Shown in pieces: positions 37,362 through 49,868 of a DNA stretch of 64,000 nucleotides. Source of the DNA: Epiperipatus broadwayi (Eukaryota > Onychophora > Udeonychophora > Euonychophora > Peripatidae). Each line of letters begins with the position of its first letter. Position 1 is the stretch's first letter. The notes under the pieces are model-generated. The model was not told the DNA's origin and did no database searches. It worked only from the letters and a program-made list of their open reading frames with translations. Where the stretch lies: assembly GCA_028023455.1 (NCBI GenBank), contig JAQFVV010012544.1, positions 496,001-560,000 on the forward strand. The letters run 5' to 3'. The position numbers and the translations under genes are program-made.

Positions 37362-38967
37362 TATATATATATAAAGAAATCTTAAATAATATTTGTTTTC
37401 ATGTATTTAATTATACAATCTTATTATGTATTTAGTGTTAATATGTTATTGAGCAGTCGACTTGCAAATAAAATATAAAGATCCAAGGTACCTGGTATTT
37501 AACATTTTATATTTTGGGTAAAATATGATCACAAGGCAAGTAATAGAGTTTAAAGTAGTTTATACATTTTATTATATCACTTTTTATTTTTTGTTAGTAA
37601 AGGTGCATTTGTTAAAACATCATGGAAATGTAAAATTCAATTTTTATTAAATTTAAGTATATTGACTATTTTGTTATGGAATTGGAATATTGCTGATAAT
37701 TAATATCTATCATTAATAATTTTGGGTCAATAATTACTGTATTAATTTTGCTATGCACTCATTTATGATTATTTTCTTTTGTTTAATGTTTGCACTTGTA
37801 GTATAGACATGGTTGATTTTGGGATTTTGATTGTTGCTGTGTTGACTGATCATGACCTGTTGAGATGTGATATTTGTCATCTGTTGCATATTTATATAAT
37901 CTCATATTAGGATGTACTTCTTTTGTACACCACATGGAAGTGTTAAATCATTATCATGGGTTAATCACATAGATGTCCATAAAAGTTTGAGTTTATCAAG
38001 GCCTATACCATTTAACCAGTAATTATGTGTGTATTATTATTAAAAAGGGGTTAACCACCCCTTTTATGTTCTTATGGCTGTTCAAAACCTTGATACCTGG
38101 ATATTACACCATATGTAACCATGAAATAACCATGAACCAGGTTATTTATTTATTTGCTTTGGCTCATCATTATTATATTTATTGGTATGTTACCTATAGC
38201 ATCAGATTACATCTCATTGATTCTTGATGGTCTAATATGTTGTAATGATAATATTATCCTAATGAAAGTATGAAGTAGACCAGTGACCTATGTCAGCATT
38301 GAACAAATGATTATACAAAATATAATAATTTTAGCATTAAGTATTAATTTATAATACTGTATTATATTTTTAAATTATTATTGACTCAGAATGATATAAA
38401 ACATACATGTTTTATTTAGCTTGTTGTTCTTAATTAAGTTTATAATTGAATTAAGTTTCTCAACCATAATATACAAAAGTATAATGGTAGGTTATTGATT
38501 AACAAAATATATCTTTAGAATGCTAGCATGCTAATTTTGAATAGGTTAAAAGAATGTTGCCAATCTAACCCCAAATATAAATAAAATTAGGAAAGTTACA
38601 TTACCCTTCAACATGATGAAATAGATATGATCATCAATGCATTAAAAAAAATATTATCTTAATATTACCTTGTAGTCAGATTTTGTTAGCTTATCTTTAG
38701 TTGGGTAATAATCTTGTGATTATCACGTTTTTTTTATTTTTTTTGTGTATAAAAATATGCTAGTAAATAAATGTAAGCCATTAAAGAGTAAATAATATAT
38801 ATATTTTTGATACGATCTAAGTAGATCTTCCATGTTAATTTTAAATTTATTCTAATAATTTTTTTACATAAAATATAAAATTTCATAAAGAATTATTTGT
38901 AAATATTATTTGCAAATAAAATTTCTTTTGGTTTGAAATTTAATAAGCTGTTTGATCATCTTATTGC
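37362..38967. other. AT-rich non-coding stretch
   Basis: No gene is supported. The only structure is a small perfect hairpin at about 38043-38065 (AAAAGGGGT...ACCCCTTTT). Confidence 0.4.
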
Positions 38968-39255
38968 TAGGGCTTGACACTATCACATGATCACCATTTC
39001 TTATGCTTGCTTATAACTGTTATTAAAACAGGCAAAACTCTCCATGCAGTATTGCTACTCACTACAAGACAGAGTAATCAATGGATGCCAGAAGTCTTTT
39101 GCAATCATCCAATATCCCCAGACTAGTTTCTGGCTTGTTTTTGTTTGTGGAAATAAGCCAGAAACTAGTCTGGGAATATCTGATGAGTAAGTACTAAATG
39201 GGGATTTTGTGCACAAGCCAGTGGCAATATTGCATGGAGAATTTTGCATGTTTTA
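38968..39255. mobile_element. Short inverted copy of the hammerhead-bearing repeat (family 2)
   Basis: Arms 39025-39138 and 39156-39255 are inverted copies of the unit end found at 54.5-55.4 kb. Each arm carries only the 3' half of the hammerhead (GAAACTAGTC then TGGG, reading outward on both strands). The CTGANGA half is absent because the arms join at the GGCTTG stem. The left flank 38968-39024 carries the start of the next tandem unit (ATCACATGATCACCATTTC). This confirms at a second locus the head-to-tail junction seen at 55.4 kb. Confidence 0.7.
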
Positions 39256-40737
39256 TCTATACTATTATTATTGTCAGCATCATCAATATTATTGCATATT
39301 ATTATTTCAGTATATCATCATTTAAAATTATTAGATATTAGTATTTCAGAGAATATGATATCACACTATTGAGTTGTTATAAATATTTTTGGTATTATTA
39401 AGAAATGCTATTTTAAGATAACCACTCCAAAATAAAATAATTGAATGTAAGACAATAATACTATAATAACTTAAATGACATAATCATCAATTTAAACTTG
39501 GTCATGATGGTTGGAGATGCTTTAAATAATTTTTGGATTACATTATTATTTTAACATTATTATTACAATTACAATCAAAATATTATATAACATTTCTCAA
39601 AATTATCCGATTATTGACATTATTGTTATGTTTCATTATTGTTAGAGATTTGTTAAGTTATTATTACATTTATTGTTAGCAGTCTGAATCAGATATTTCT
39701 TAGTTATTTTTTTAATATTATTTATTTCAATGTGTTTGTCTGGATAGCATTAAAATCCCTCTTGTTTATCCAAATATACATTGTTATATGATTATTTATA
39801 AAATTAATAAGACCCCTGAGAAATAATTTTAAAAAATTGATTCAACTTATTAAACTTTATTTGTTAATCTATTTTATTTACATTACCTTAATCTCTTATT
39901 ATTATTGTAATTAACTAGTAACCCAAAACGTGAACTCATTCTTTTTGACTATTTAAATTTTGAATCCATTATCTTTTGCAACATCAGATTAATCTTTCAT
40001 CATTATGTTTATCATTATTATCATTGTCATAATAGTTCATGCTCGTGGTCTTACTTTTTTCTGATTTAAGTCATCGTATTATTTTTTTTATACAATCATA
40101 ATTTAATCATCCTTCATTGATTTTACATTTTTCATTATAAAAATTAGCGATTTATTTCTTCATAAATTTTTATTTCCATCTTTCTTATTCTTTACATTTA
40201 TTCATCATTCAGTCATAATCATTAATACTTACTTACTTTTCATTAATTCTTACTTGTTTTCCATTAATTCTTTACTTTTTTTCCATTTTCATTCATGATT
40301 CATTTGTTTCATTTTCCTTATTTTCATTAATTTCAGTATCTTCTTTAAATAGATATTTTCTTAATTCATAAGGATGTTGCTAGGCTGAATAATTGAGAAT
40401 AAGATGTTTTCTTTATTAATTCTTACTCTGTTCTTTTATTGTTATGGGTAGTTCAGTTTATGTGTTTTATTTAATTTTGTATTGTTTTGATTACAAGGAA
40501 TGTATGGCTAATGTATTCTGTCTATCTGTTTGTATATTTATCTATTTTTATAATAAGTTTCATGGTATGGATGATATGGATTTTGATTTTGTGACTCAAG
40601 ATTTTTAATAGCCTCAGTTGATTAGTTGATTAGGATTAGATTAATATTGCACCCTAAAATTTTTATATATTATGAATTGGAAGGTTACAATATATATAAA
40701 CATTAAAAGCATTATGCTAAACTAGTCAATAAATAAT
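39256..40737. other. AT-rich non-coding stretch with pyrimidine-rich part
   Basis: No gene is visible. From about 39960 to 40380 the plus strand is rich in TCAT/CTT motifs of irregular phase, similar in texture to 13030-13280, but not a true tandem array. Confidence 0.4.
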
Positions 40738-41421
40738 CAAAATTACCCCAAATTCAGAACTCAACCAGATTAACCAAGAAAATAAAGTCTAAAACATTAC
40801 CAATGGTTTCATTGTTATAAGCAAACTTCTCAACTATAAAGAACTACAAAATAACAACATATTTATACTAAATATTACCCACAATTCAACTTACCTACCA
40901 TATATCATTAATATTAAAAGAACTTTTAAAGTTAATTGTTTTAGAATCATAAATTTTTATAATAAAAATTATTTAATTCTTCTTTTTATTACATTTCTCT
41001 CAAAGAAGACAATCTTAGCTTCATCAAAATTATAGTGTGGCTGTTTCTTTTTCATGGATATATAAAGCAGAACTAAGATATTTATTTCTAATCCTACTTT
41101 TATGCACCTTTATTCTTTCATTTAAGCTCAAACTATTAATTTTGATGAAGCTAGAGAGTAATGAAATAATTAAAAAAAAGAATTAAAGAATTATTATTAA
41201 AAATGTATGATTTTGAATCAATTAACTTATTTAAAAGTTCTTTTAATATTAAGGACATATGAGAGGTAAATTGAATTGTGGGTAATGTTTAGTATAATAT
41301 GTTGTTATTTTGTAGTTTTTTACACTTGAGAAGTCTGCTTGTAGCAGTGAAACCATTAGTAGTGTTTTAGAGTTTATTTTCTTCACTAGTCTGGTTGAGT
41401 TCTGAATTTGGGGTAATTTTG
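40738..41421. mobile_element. Fold-back (palindromic) element, about 684 bp
   Basis: Inverted arms 40738-41043 and 41136-41421 surround a 92-nt loop. The outer ends are CAAAATTACCCC and GGGGTAATTTTG; the inner ends are TAGCTTCATCAAAATTA and its complement. The arms differ at a modest number of sites, including a few indels. No open frame is visible and no target duplication could be confirmed. It is probably a MITE or an inverted retroposed pair, unrelated in sequence to the other fold-back elements here. Confidence 0.65.
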
Positions 41422-41780
41422 TTTATATATTTAATATTTAAATACAATTGTATTGTCTATACTGAACTTAATGTAATTAAAAGAGATATGAACTCAGAAT
41501 TTAAAACTCTCTACAGTGATCCACTCCATCCTATACAACTGACCCATATGAACACATCCAAAATATGTATTTTGTACTGGATCAATGCTCATCAATTGAT
41601 TCTGATCATTATATTCCATATATATATATATAATCTGTGTTCAGGTTATATTAAGATAACAAATCTTCAAACTCTAATTAATGGACAAACTTCAATATTC
41701 TTCACACTCCAACTCTTCAGCCATTCATATTATTTTGAATCTGATGATGGAATGCTCAGAGCCCTTGTTGATGCCAACAT

Positions 41781-42060
41781 TATTGTCATACCCATGTACA
41801 CTTTAAGTCATTGGGTTCCCTCAGGTATTGATGGCTTAAGAATTGGAGGATAGAAAAAACTGAAGCATTTACTAGCTTAATACAAACTGATCATTGATTA
41901 TGTATATGTGTGGGAGATTATGATCTGGACCAACTGATGAGTGCTGGTTCGGCACGAATTATCTATATTGGAGATCATTTATCTTTTTCACATGTATATG
42001 GTTATGGGTATCAGTTATATAGGATGCAGTGGATCCCTATAGGGAGCTTGAAAGACTGAA
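41781..42060 (+). repeat. Unnamed interspersed repeat, copy 3
   Basis: This matches copies at 27.3 and 27.7 kb through the blocks GATCTGGACCAACTGATGAG, GCTGGTTCGGCAC and GGAGATCATTTAT. Just before it, 41740-41792 carries on the opposite strand a segment similar to the TGTTGGCATCAACAAG piece that precedes copy 1. Part of the repeat is therefore inverted here. Confidence 0.6.
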
Positions 42061-44190
42061 TATATACATATGTCTAAGATTATTTGTTTTATTTGAAGGG
42101 AAGTTGTGGTATATACACAATCAGAATATTAAATTTGTAGTCTTTGTCTGTGCCTTCTTCTCAGCACCATCGTAAATTTTCATAGAATAATAGCATAAAC
42201 TATTGAGCTGTAATATTTACTTCTATGTTATAAATTCCTCAACGTTTTGACATCGTTAATATGCACATCAACATATATCTTTAAAAATTGAAAAGAGCTT
42301 TACGTAATGTTTTTGTCTTCTTTTAAAAAAAAAATCGTAAGTGATGGAGATGAGTAACATATGGTATTGTAAAAGAACTTAGCAACAAAAAAAAAAAAAA
42401 ACTCTTTAAAAAAATGAATTTAAAAGTTTTTAAATATAAATCTTTTTATTACGAGCATTTTAAGATGATTTATGTACTTAAATAAATTATTTCAGAATTA
42501 AAAAGTAATCTCACCGAAAATCTTTCAATAAATATCTTTTCTTTTTAAAAAATACCACCCCCCTCCAGTATTTTAATAAATAATCTCATCAAACAGTTTA
42601 TATATATATATAAAAAATAAGAATATAAATTAATAAGTAAATTTAAAAAATGGATTACCACGTGAAGAAATATTTATTTGTGTTTTAAAGCATATGTATA
42701 TCAGTTGTTCTTTCATAAAGCATACTGTGCATATTTAAAAAATTTGGATCTAAGAAAAATAGAAATGCATAAAGAAAATAATGGTAAAATTTGAATACAT
42801 GACCTTGAAACATTCTGCTTATTCAAATCACTTTAGATATAATTTAGTCTAAATGGACAATTTTATCAACTTATTATAGACAGAAAAACCTACATATTGT
42901 ATATTGTTTCAAATATTATTTTCTAAACCATAAAAAAATATATTTTTCTTGGTAACTTATAACATGATAATGCTTACATTAGCAGTAATAATTTATGATA
43001 TTTATTTTATTTCAGAACCCATCTTAAATAAGTTTGAATAATTAATGTTCATCATCAGTGAAGAACAAGATTTGCATTCATAAAACATGAAATTCAAAAA
43101 TATGCTAACGTTTTGAACTCTAGTCAACATGATTGTGTTGACACCAAGCCAGAAACCTTATACTGAATTCATAGTTTTAGATAATTTTAAGTCTCCAATT
43201 ATAAGCTTGTTTAATACAAAAAAGCCAAAGTAGCTACTAGATATATGGGTACAAATTCCGACCTTATTAAAATTGGTAAATAGTCAGATACTAGTTTTAT
43301 TAATCAAACTAACAATAGATGCTCTAAGAGTAAATTTAAAAAAAATTAATTATTCCTGAATTTCAATCTTGTAATAATACTTGACATTTTAGTTAAATCA
43401 TTTTAGTTAAATAAAGTATGCTTTTTTACATTTTATCATTACAAACTTTTTCATTCAGTCAGATAATGCATTTAGCTAGTCCATTTAAAAATAATATAAT
43501 ATTTAATATCTTGGTAAAGGTATATATATATGAAATAATTAGTGGGTGTGAAGTAGAACATGGGCAACTAATATTATATTCACTTTTGCTAGCTATTGTT
43601 TATATTTTGCACTTTATTGTATTATCACTATTAATTTTTACAAAGTATAATCATTAATTATTACAAGCAACACACACACATAAATAATTTTGAGTCTTAC
43701 ATATTTAATTACACTTTTTTCTCTTATACAATCTTATTTGAACTGGCTGATAAAAAGACTGGCTCTCAAACATTAGTTTCAATATTGTTTTTTTATAATC
43801 TTTAGTATATTACTTATCACCTGTCAAAAATTAAAACATATAGATATTAATATAAAATACAAATCATAGATACTGATTCCAATTATTATAAAGTATGTAT
43901 TGAGTATAGTGCTGCAACAGATATAAGGTTTATTTAAAAATTTAATAAATACCTCATAATGTAATTCCAATAGTTTTAAACTTTTTTCAAAAAAATATAA
44001 CTCTATATAAATAATACCTACAACATGTATACTAAGAAAAGCTTGTTTAATACTTTAAAAATAAAAATGTTAATTACATCAGCATATTATGCTGAGCCTG
44101 CTTTCAACTAACTGATAGTCATACTCATAGATTTATAGAAGAATCATAAAAGTGATTTACATAAAACTTAATTATAATATGCAAATAAAT
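42061..44190. other. AT-rich non-coding stretch
   Basis: No gene or named repeat is supported. It contains poly-A runs around 42388-42402 and a TA run near 42600. The open frame at 43418-43657 is hydrophobic without a recognisable family. Confidence 0.4.
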
Positions 44191-44199
44191 TTATTTAAA

Positions 44200-44450
44200 T
44201 GAGCCACTTTTTTGACAGGGGGATATATGATTTTTTCTTGTTGATTGCATGTATATTGTTGGAATTGAGCCAGGCCTCTTTAACTTTGCATGTAGCATTG
44301 TCTCTTTTAGAGCAGACAATATTAGTAGATGTGGGTCCAAAACTGTGACCATGTTTAGACTCATGTTGAGGAACATATATTTAATATCTGTATTAACTTT
44401 ACCTCAATTGTATTGATACTTGTGCTGTGCAACTCTTATAAAGAGATGGG
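44200..44450 (-). pseudogene. Penelope-like element, GIY-YIG C-terminal relic
   Basis: A minus-strand frame reads CPSLYKSCTAQVSIQLR, then (with stops) HESKHGHSF and NATCKVKEAWLNSNNIHAIN. This is the order found at the end of PLE endonuclease domains: a YIG-arginine segment, a 'TGHSF' block, then 'R.VKEAW......IN'. It is strongly decayed. It lies just beyond the 3' end of the LINE and in the same orientation as the PLE N-terminal fragment at 49.87-50.7 kb. The two pieces may be ends of one PLE interrupted by the LINE. The RT domain that should lie between them is not present. Confidence 0.5.
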
Positions 44451-45555
44451 CATGAGATTAAAAAATTAGGACTAAAAATATCTTAGTTATGTTGTTATTT
44501 ATAGATTTTTTATAATTATTAAATATTTTCCAGGTCATATATTCAATACAAGATATGTGTTTTAGGGAAAAAAAAAAAAAATTTTAACATTAATATATAC
44601 TACTAACTTTTTTAAAAAAGAAAAAGTAGTTTATTACTTAAAAATATATCTTAACTTGCAAATAACTTTTGCTATTATTACAACACCCATTATTTTTCTA
44701 AGACAATATGGTATTTCTATTATTATGTTGTTGCAAGATTTTTAACTATGATAAGTGAAATGGAATATTTTGCACTATTTATTATGCAAGATTCAGTATT
44801 ACAAAATTTAATTCTATTTAATTGTTTGTAATTTTCATATTTGATTGACACCGATGCTGAAATTATTCTTTGAACAAATCTGGAAATTTCTTTCATTATC
44901 TGCACCTAAACATACAGATTGTACTATAGTCATTATTGAAACAGCCTTAAATTGTGATACTATCTTTTGGCAGTATTTTTTAATATATATTAATAAAATA
45001 TAATTTTGGATTTATTCTTAATAACAAATATTTTAAATGTGGAAAATATTAAGTTTTTATTTTCTAATAGTCTTTATCCCTACTGAAAAAGCAAGTTATT
45101 TCTAGACATTAAATTGAAAATTGAGCTGATTAAAGATATCACCATCCTATGCAAGTCAGAGCAGTTGTACATTATCATCATACCATATTGTATAACATTA
45201 TCCATAATATCACACTGTAAATTATTTTCTTTGTAATTTCACAGTCTTAAGTTCAGAGTCAATCAAACATGACTAAACTGATTATGAGTTTTTTCATTTA
45301 ATTGTTCATAATATTTTTTAAGAGCTGGTTCCTCATCATTAAACATTGTTGGCTGGATAAATATTGTTGAATAGGTTTCAATTGATTGGTTTGTATTTTG
45401 GAGGTTTCTCTTTAGTGCAATGTTTTTATTTGTTTCTTTGCAATGCTATATGTTTAGTGCCTAATTTTGGTGTTTTTGAAATTGTCAGCTGGATTTAGAT
45501 AATACAGTAATTATTAATTATTATAAATTAGATTGTTATCTTAATAGTGACCAAG
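44451..45555. other. AT-rich non-coding stretch, probable LINE 3' untranslated region
   Basis: No coding frame is visible. The part nearest 45555 is probably the 3' tail of the LINE, but no poly-A or repeat end could be identified. Confidence 0.35.
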
Positions 45556-45559
45556 TAGC

Positions 45560-48500
45560 CACAAAGATATCAGGTGCAGCAATTATTTGATCCCTAACTT
45601 ATCTGTTGGAGCTTATTGTAAAAGGTTGTGGGGTGTCTTCTGGCATTGTTACCTAAGCTAAATATGCAACATGTACACAAATATGCATATAATGACATTG
45701 TGGCTGCTCTAATCATTGGAATGAATCACTTTTGTGTGAAATATATTAACTGTTGAATGGTTTGCACCACCCTGGATTGGTTTAGCATGCTAATTCTGGT
45801 AATATTTAAAGATGAACTGTCATAAAAGATGTGTTGCCATGTTTCTTTGGCAAAATAACAGAGACTACAAAATGTAATTATGGAGGCATATAGTCATCTA
45901 TATCTTAAAAAGTATGCTGTTGGGAGATCATACATGTTAATTTTAATCAAGAAGTCAAAGTAGTTTGGCTCCAATGTCCATTTCTTGAAATGTGAGAGGA
46001 GTTGTTTATTGTTAATGGTTAGCATTGTATTGAAGGTTTGAATGTTATTGGGGGGTAAATTAGGTCATAGGTTTGCCAGTAGTCTTGTTTGCCATCAAAG
46101 GAAATTGGTCCTGTTTTAATGTTGGTTTGAACTGCATGAATTATTGTTGCAAGATATCACTGTGATGGGGTTGGGATGTCAATTTGTTGGTATTATGTCA
46201 ATTAATTGCTGAATTTGTTGAAACTACATGGTAAATTTTATTAAATTGATTGTTTTCTGTATTTGAAAAACTGTAATTTTTGGAGTCCAAGGCCATTACT
46301 TTTAGTTGGTTGGCTAAGTTGTTTCCATGAAATGGCAACTGCTTTCCTTCCCCATAGTAATTTACTACAGAGTCTTGATATAGCTGTTTTGAATTTTTTG
46401 GTAAAATTTATGATTGGTGAAAAATATGTAATCTTTATAGTAATTAGAGTATTGAACATATATATCTTTGAATATAGTGACACATATGCATTAGATAATG
46501 ATGTGGCTATTTTGATGGTTTTCTTCTCAATTTTTTTCTGTATTGCCTGCTGTGTGCCATGTGGTCCAAGGTGAACTGGGAATCCAAGGAATGGTATTGG
46601 TTTTCCTTGATATGCTTCTTGATATAATTTATTGGTGTAGATAATATTTATTGGTGTAGAGAAACCAGGCTGCTGTTTTATTAAGGTTAAATTGTAATTT
46701 GAGCATGTTAGTATAATTTTGTAATATTTTTGTAGCATTGGTATCTGTTTTCTCGATGTCAGAAAAACCATGACATTATCCATGTATGCAATACATGAGA
46801 TGTGGTGGGAAATCCAGGGTATCAATATTCCTGACTGATCTCTTTCTAATAGCATGAACACCAATGTACTTCTAATAGCATGAACACCAGTGTACTGAGT
46901 GGTGAACCTTGTGCTATTGATTGTGTGAGGGTAAATGGTGTGTTTTTTCTACTCAGCATAATGTGTATCTATCTGTTGAGGAATAGATTTGTAATGGCAT
47001 ATAGTAGGATGGGAGAAATCGTGGTATTGGTGATCGTGTCTATTAACACTTCTATTGCAACAGAGTCAAGTGCACTCTGTATGTCCAGCTGAACTATAAT
47101 TGGTGCATATTTCTTTCCCTAGCCGAACTGCTCTTGATTATTCTAAACATCAGTGCAGCTTGTGTTGTTGAGGCTCCTTTTTGGCATATTGTGAATCTGA
47201 TATTTTTAGTGGAATGTGTTTTTCAATTTCATTTTTGATAATCTCTAATATTTTAATGCTAAGTAGGGCCATTGATATGGGTCGAAGATTAATTAGATTT
47301 AGATCTGATATAGTTGTACTTTTTTTATTAAATGGAACTATTCCTATTGGATATAAACCCTTAATATTGTATATTTTCTGTGAAATGAAGTTGGCCATAT
47401 TACAAATGTATTGTATGTAAATTGATTTAAGTGGGTTAGTACAAATGTAGATATATGACTGATTCCAGCCATTGGGTATTTTTTCTAGCATATAAGTAAA
47501 TTGTTGGATCTTGAAGGGTTTATCTGTCTCTGAAGATCCAAATTGATTGACTGCTGGTATGAATTGCTTATATGTCTGCAGTTTGTGTTTGAAATGTTTA
47601 AATATTGGCACCAGCATATTGTGTCCAATGTATCCCTTCCCATCCACTTGAATTACCTGGGAACCTTTTTGATTGATGGATAACCTAAAGCCCATCTAAT
47701 AAATAGCTGAGTTCATAAGTGTTGGAGTGTGAGTGCAAAACTTTTTTTTTCATCAGTATATATTCCTTTAGTTGCAAACATGTCATGATATAATTGGATT
47801 AATTTTCTTATGTAGTGTTGATTATTGTGGGTGGGCTTGTAATTGCTATTTTTTATGGAGTTCATCTGCTAGATTTATCAATTTGGAGGGTGGGGAGAGT
47901 ATCTTGTGATATAATGTATATTGAATGACACGATATTAAAAAATGATGATATTTTTGAATGGTATCAAGTGGCATGTCTTTGATTTTATTTAACATTATA
48001 TAAACCTCTGAAAATAGAAATTCTGTGGCAGTTGATGGGAATATTAGCCAAACTGTTTTTTCTAGTTGGATAATTGATGTCCTAAACTCTGTGAAATTGA
48101 TTGTAATCAACTATGATGCATTGTCAGAAAATGGACATGGATTAAGTTGATATTTAATTAAATGATGAAACATTGGAGTATAATAACAGAGATCTATTAT
48201 TGTTGCATGCCATCTATTACAGAATGAAATTGAATTTTCGATTACAAACCCTTCCACTTTCATTAAAAGGAGGTTGATCTGGTACAATCATTTTTTGTTA
48301 AATTTTTCATAATTTACATTTAAATCATCCATCAAAATATTGATGGGCTTTGAGTAGTTGCCAGTTGTGAGTTTATAATATGTATAATTTATGTAATGAT
48401 TCTGGGGCCTGGAGGCACACACACACAAAAGTGATTTTAATTGTGGTAATTTGATGTTGAGATGTGATGATGAGAAGGGTGTGCATCTATATTTAATAAT

Positions 48501-48786
48501 TTTGAATGTTGAAAATAAGCATTTGTTATTAAGGAATATGCCAGTCCCTGAAGATGGTGATACAGTGTCTTGTGAGAAATATCAAGGAAACCTGATCATG
48601 TAAAATTGTTGCTGGATCTATTTTTGAACCACTGAAAATTTTTGTCTCCAGCACTGCAATTACTGTTGGTTTAATTAGTTTGATCCATTTGTCAAGTTGA
48701 AATAGTTTTGCTGGTGAATTAATACCCCAAACATTTAGTGCAGTAATTTTGACTTTTATTAAATCCTCAATAACTGTGTTGTTCAT
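45560..48786 (-). pseudogene. L1-like LINE ORF2: endonuclease, reverse transcriptase, C-terminal domain
   Basis: ORF2 of a non-LTR retrotransposon encodes target-primed reverse transcription. Reading minus-ward, the APE-type endonuclease starts at 48786 with ITALNVWGINSPAKLFQLD and KPTVIAVLETKI. A poorly preserved endonuclease and linker follow. The RT then shows GIVPFNKKSTTISDLNLINLRPISM (block 1), LKISDSQYAKKEPQQ, IVQLDIQSALDSV (first catalytic Asp), SIAQGSPLSTLVF and AYMDNVMVFL (the YADD box, now YMDN). IPFLGFPVHLG and LCSKLLWGRK come next. A C-terminal part with ETWQHIFYD, a CCHC-like remnant, follows. Several frameshifts and stops break it, and a 24-25-bp tandem duplication around 46847-46895 interrupts the RT. 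The block pattern fits the L1/Tx1 group. It is inactive. Confidence 0.8.
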
Positions 48787-48789
48787 TTA

Positions 48790-49868
48790 GATTCCTTGTG
48801 GCAAGGATTAGATGACTCTTCAGCCCTATTGTGGTTTTCAGACTCTGTTATTCGCTTATATGTACTTGTTTCTTGTTCTGTTATGTGATTTTTGGTATGA
48901 GTTGTATCATCATTGCATGTTTTCAATTTATTTTTGATTTTCTTTGTTACCATTATATCTGTTGAAATATTTTTAATTTCATTTTTCATATTTTCTAATG
49001 ATAATGAATATCGATTATCATATCATCAGCTGAAACATCATCATTTTGTATCTCAGTTTTAGGTTTCTTAGCTTGTTTTTTTCTGAAGGTATCCCTGGCT
49101 TTCTTTTGCTTACTTACTGGGCTATTATTGTTGCACCTAAAATTTTACTTAGTGCATTTGGTGGCATTATTGCCTCAATTATTTCAATGTGTGTTTTATT
49201 TATAATGGAACTTCTTATGCTTTTTTGCAATTCTTGATCTATTTCTGGATTGTGTATATTAATATTCCTCTGTCATTTTGTTCTTTTTGTGTGATATTTT
49301 CTTTCTGTACCACTTCAGTCTTTCTCAAATTCATTATGTTGGCTGAGGATTGGTCCATGATATCCGGATTGTAATTCTCTGCTGTTTTGTTTATTTGTTT
49401 TCATTCTGAGTTTGATAAAATATTAGCTTGTAAGGTGTCTAGTTTTCCATCATTTTGTTTACTGATGTTGTCACTTTGCTGTATTGGTTGATAAATGCTT
49501 TGTGTTTTGTTTGGATTGTGTTGATTGGGGAAATATGCAGCTACATGTCCTCTTTTTGCACACATGTCACTGTGGCTTTAATCCTCTGATAAATATTATA
49601 AGCATTGCTTCTTGATCCAAAATTTGAGTTGGTATAATATTTACATCCCTGTCAGGATGGAGTTGCATTTTAAATTCATATGAATTTTATCTATTGGGAT
49701 AGGTGTTTCTTTTGAAATATATTGTTTTAAATGATATGACTTTGCCAAATGGTTGCATCATTCTTTGATAGTCAATTACATTATATTTCAAATAGGCATT
49801 CTTAATAATTCCAGTGATTGTATTATGGTAATTTTGATCAATAGTAATTAAAGCATAGTTGCCAAGAT
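48790..49868 (-). pseudogene. LINE ORF1 (gag-like) relic
   Basis: Upstream of ORF2, a broken minus-strand frame carries YNVIDYQRMMQPFGKVISFK, IYFKRNTYPNR, then EFKMQLHPDRDVNII and EAMLIIFIRG, followed by a short Cys/His-containing piece (VTCVQKED) where a zinc knuckle would lie. A polar Lys/Thr/Glu-rich tail ends at about 48790. The order (RNA-binding-like domain, knuckle, basic tail) is that of a LINE ORF1 nucleic-acid-binding protein. There are at least three stops. The 5' end is missing: at about 49868 the frame runs straight into PLE sequence. Confidence 0.6.

Noticed and set aside
46263-47420. Plus-strand open frames at 46263-46574, 46880-47092 and 47181-47420
   Set aside because: They are antisense to LINE ORF2, whose minus-strand frame carries the RT motifs.
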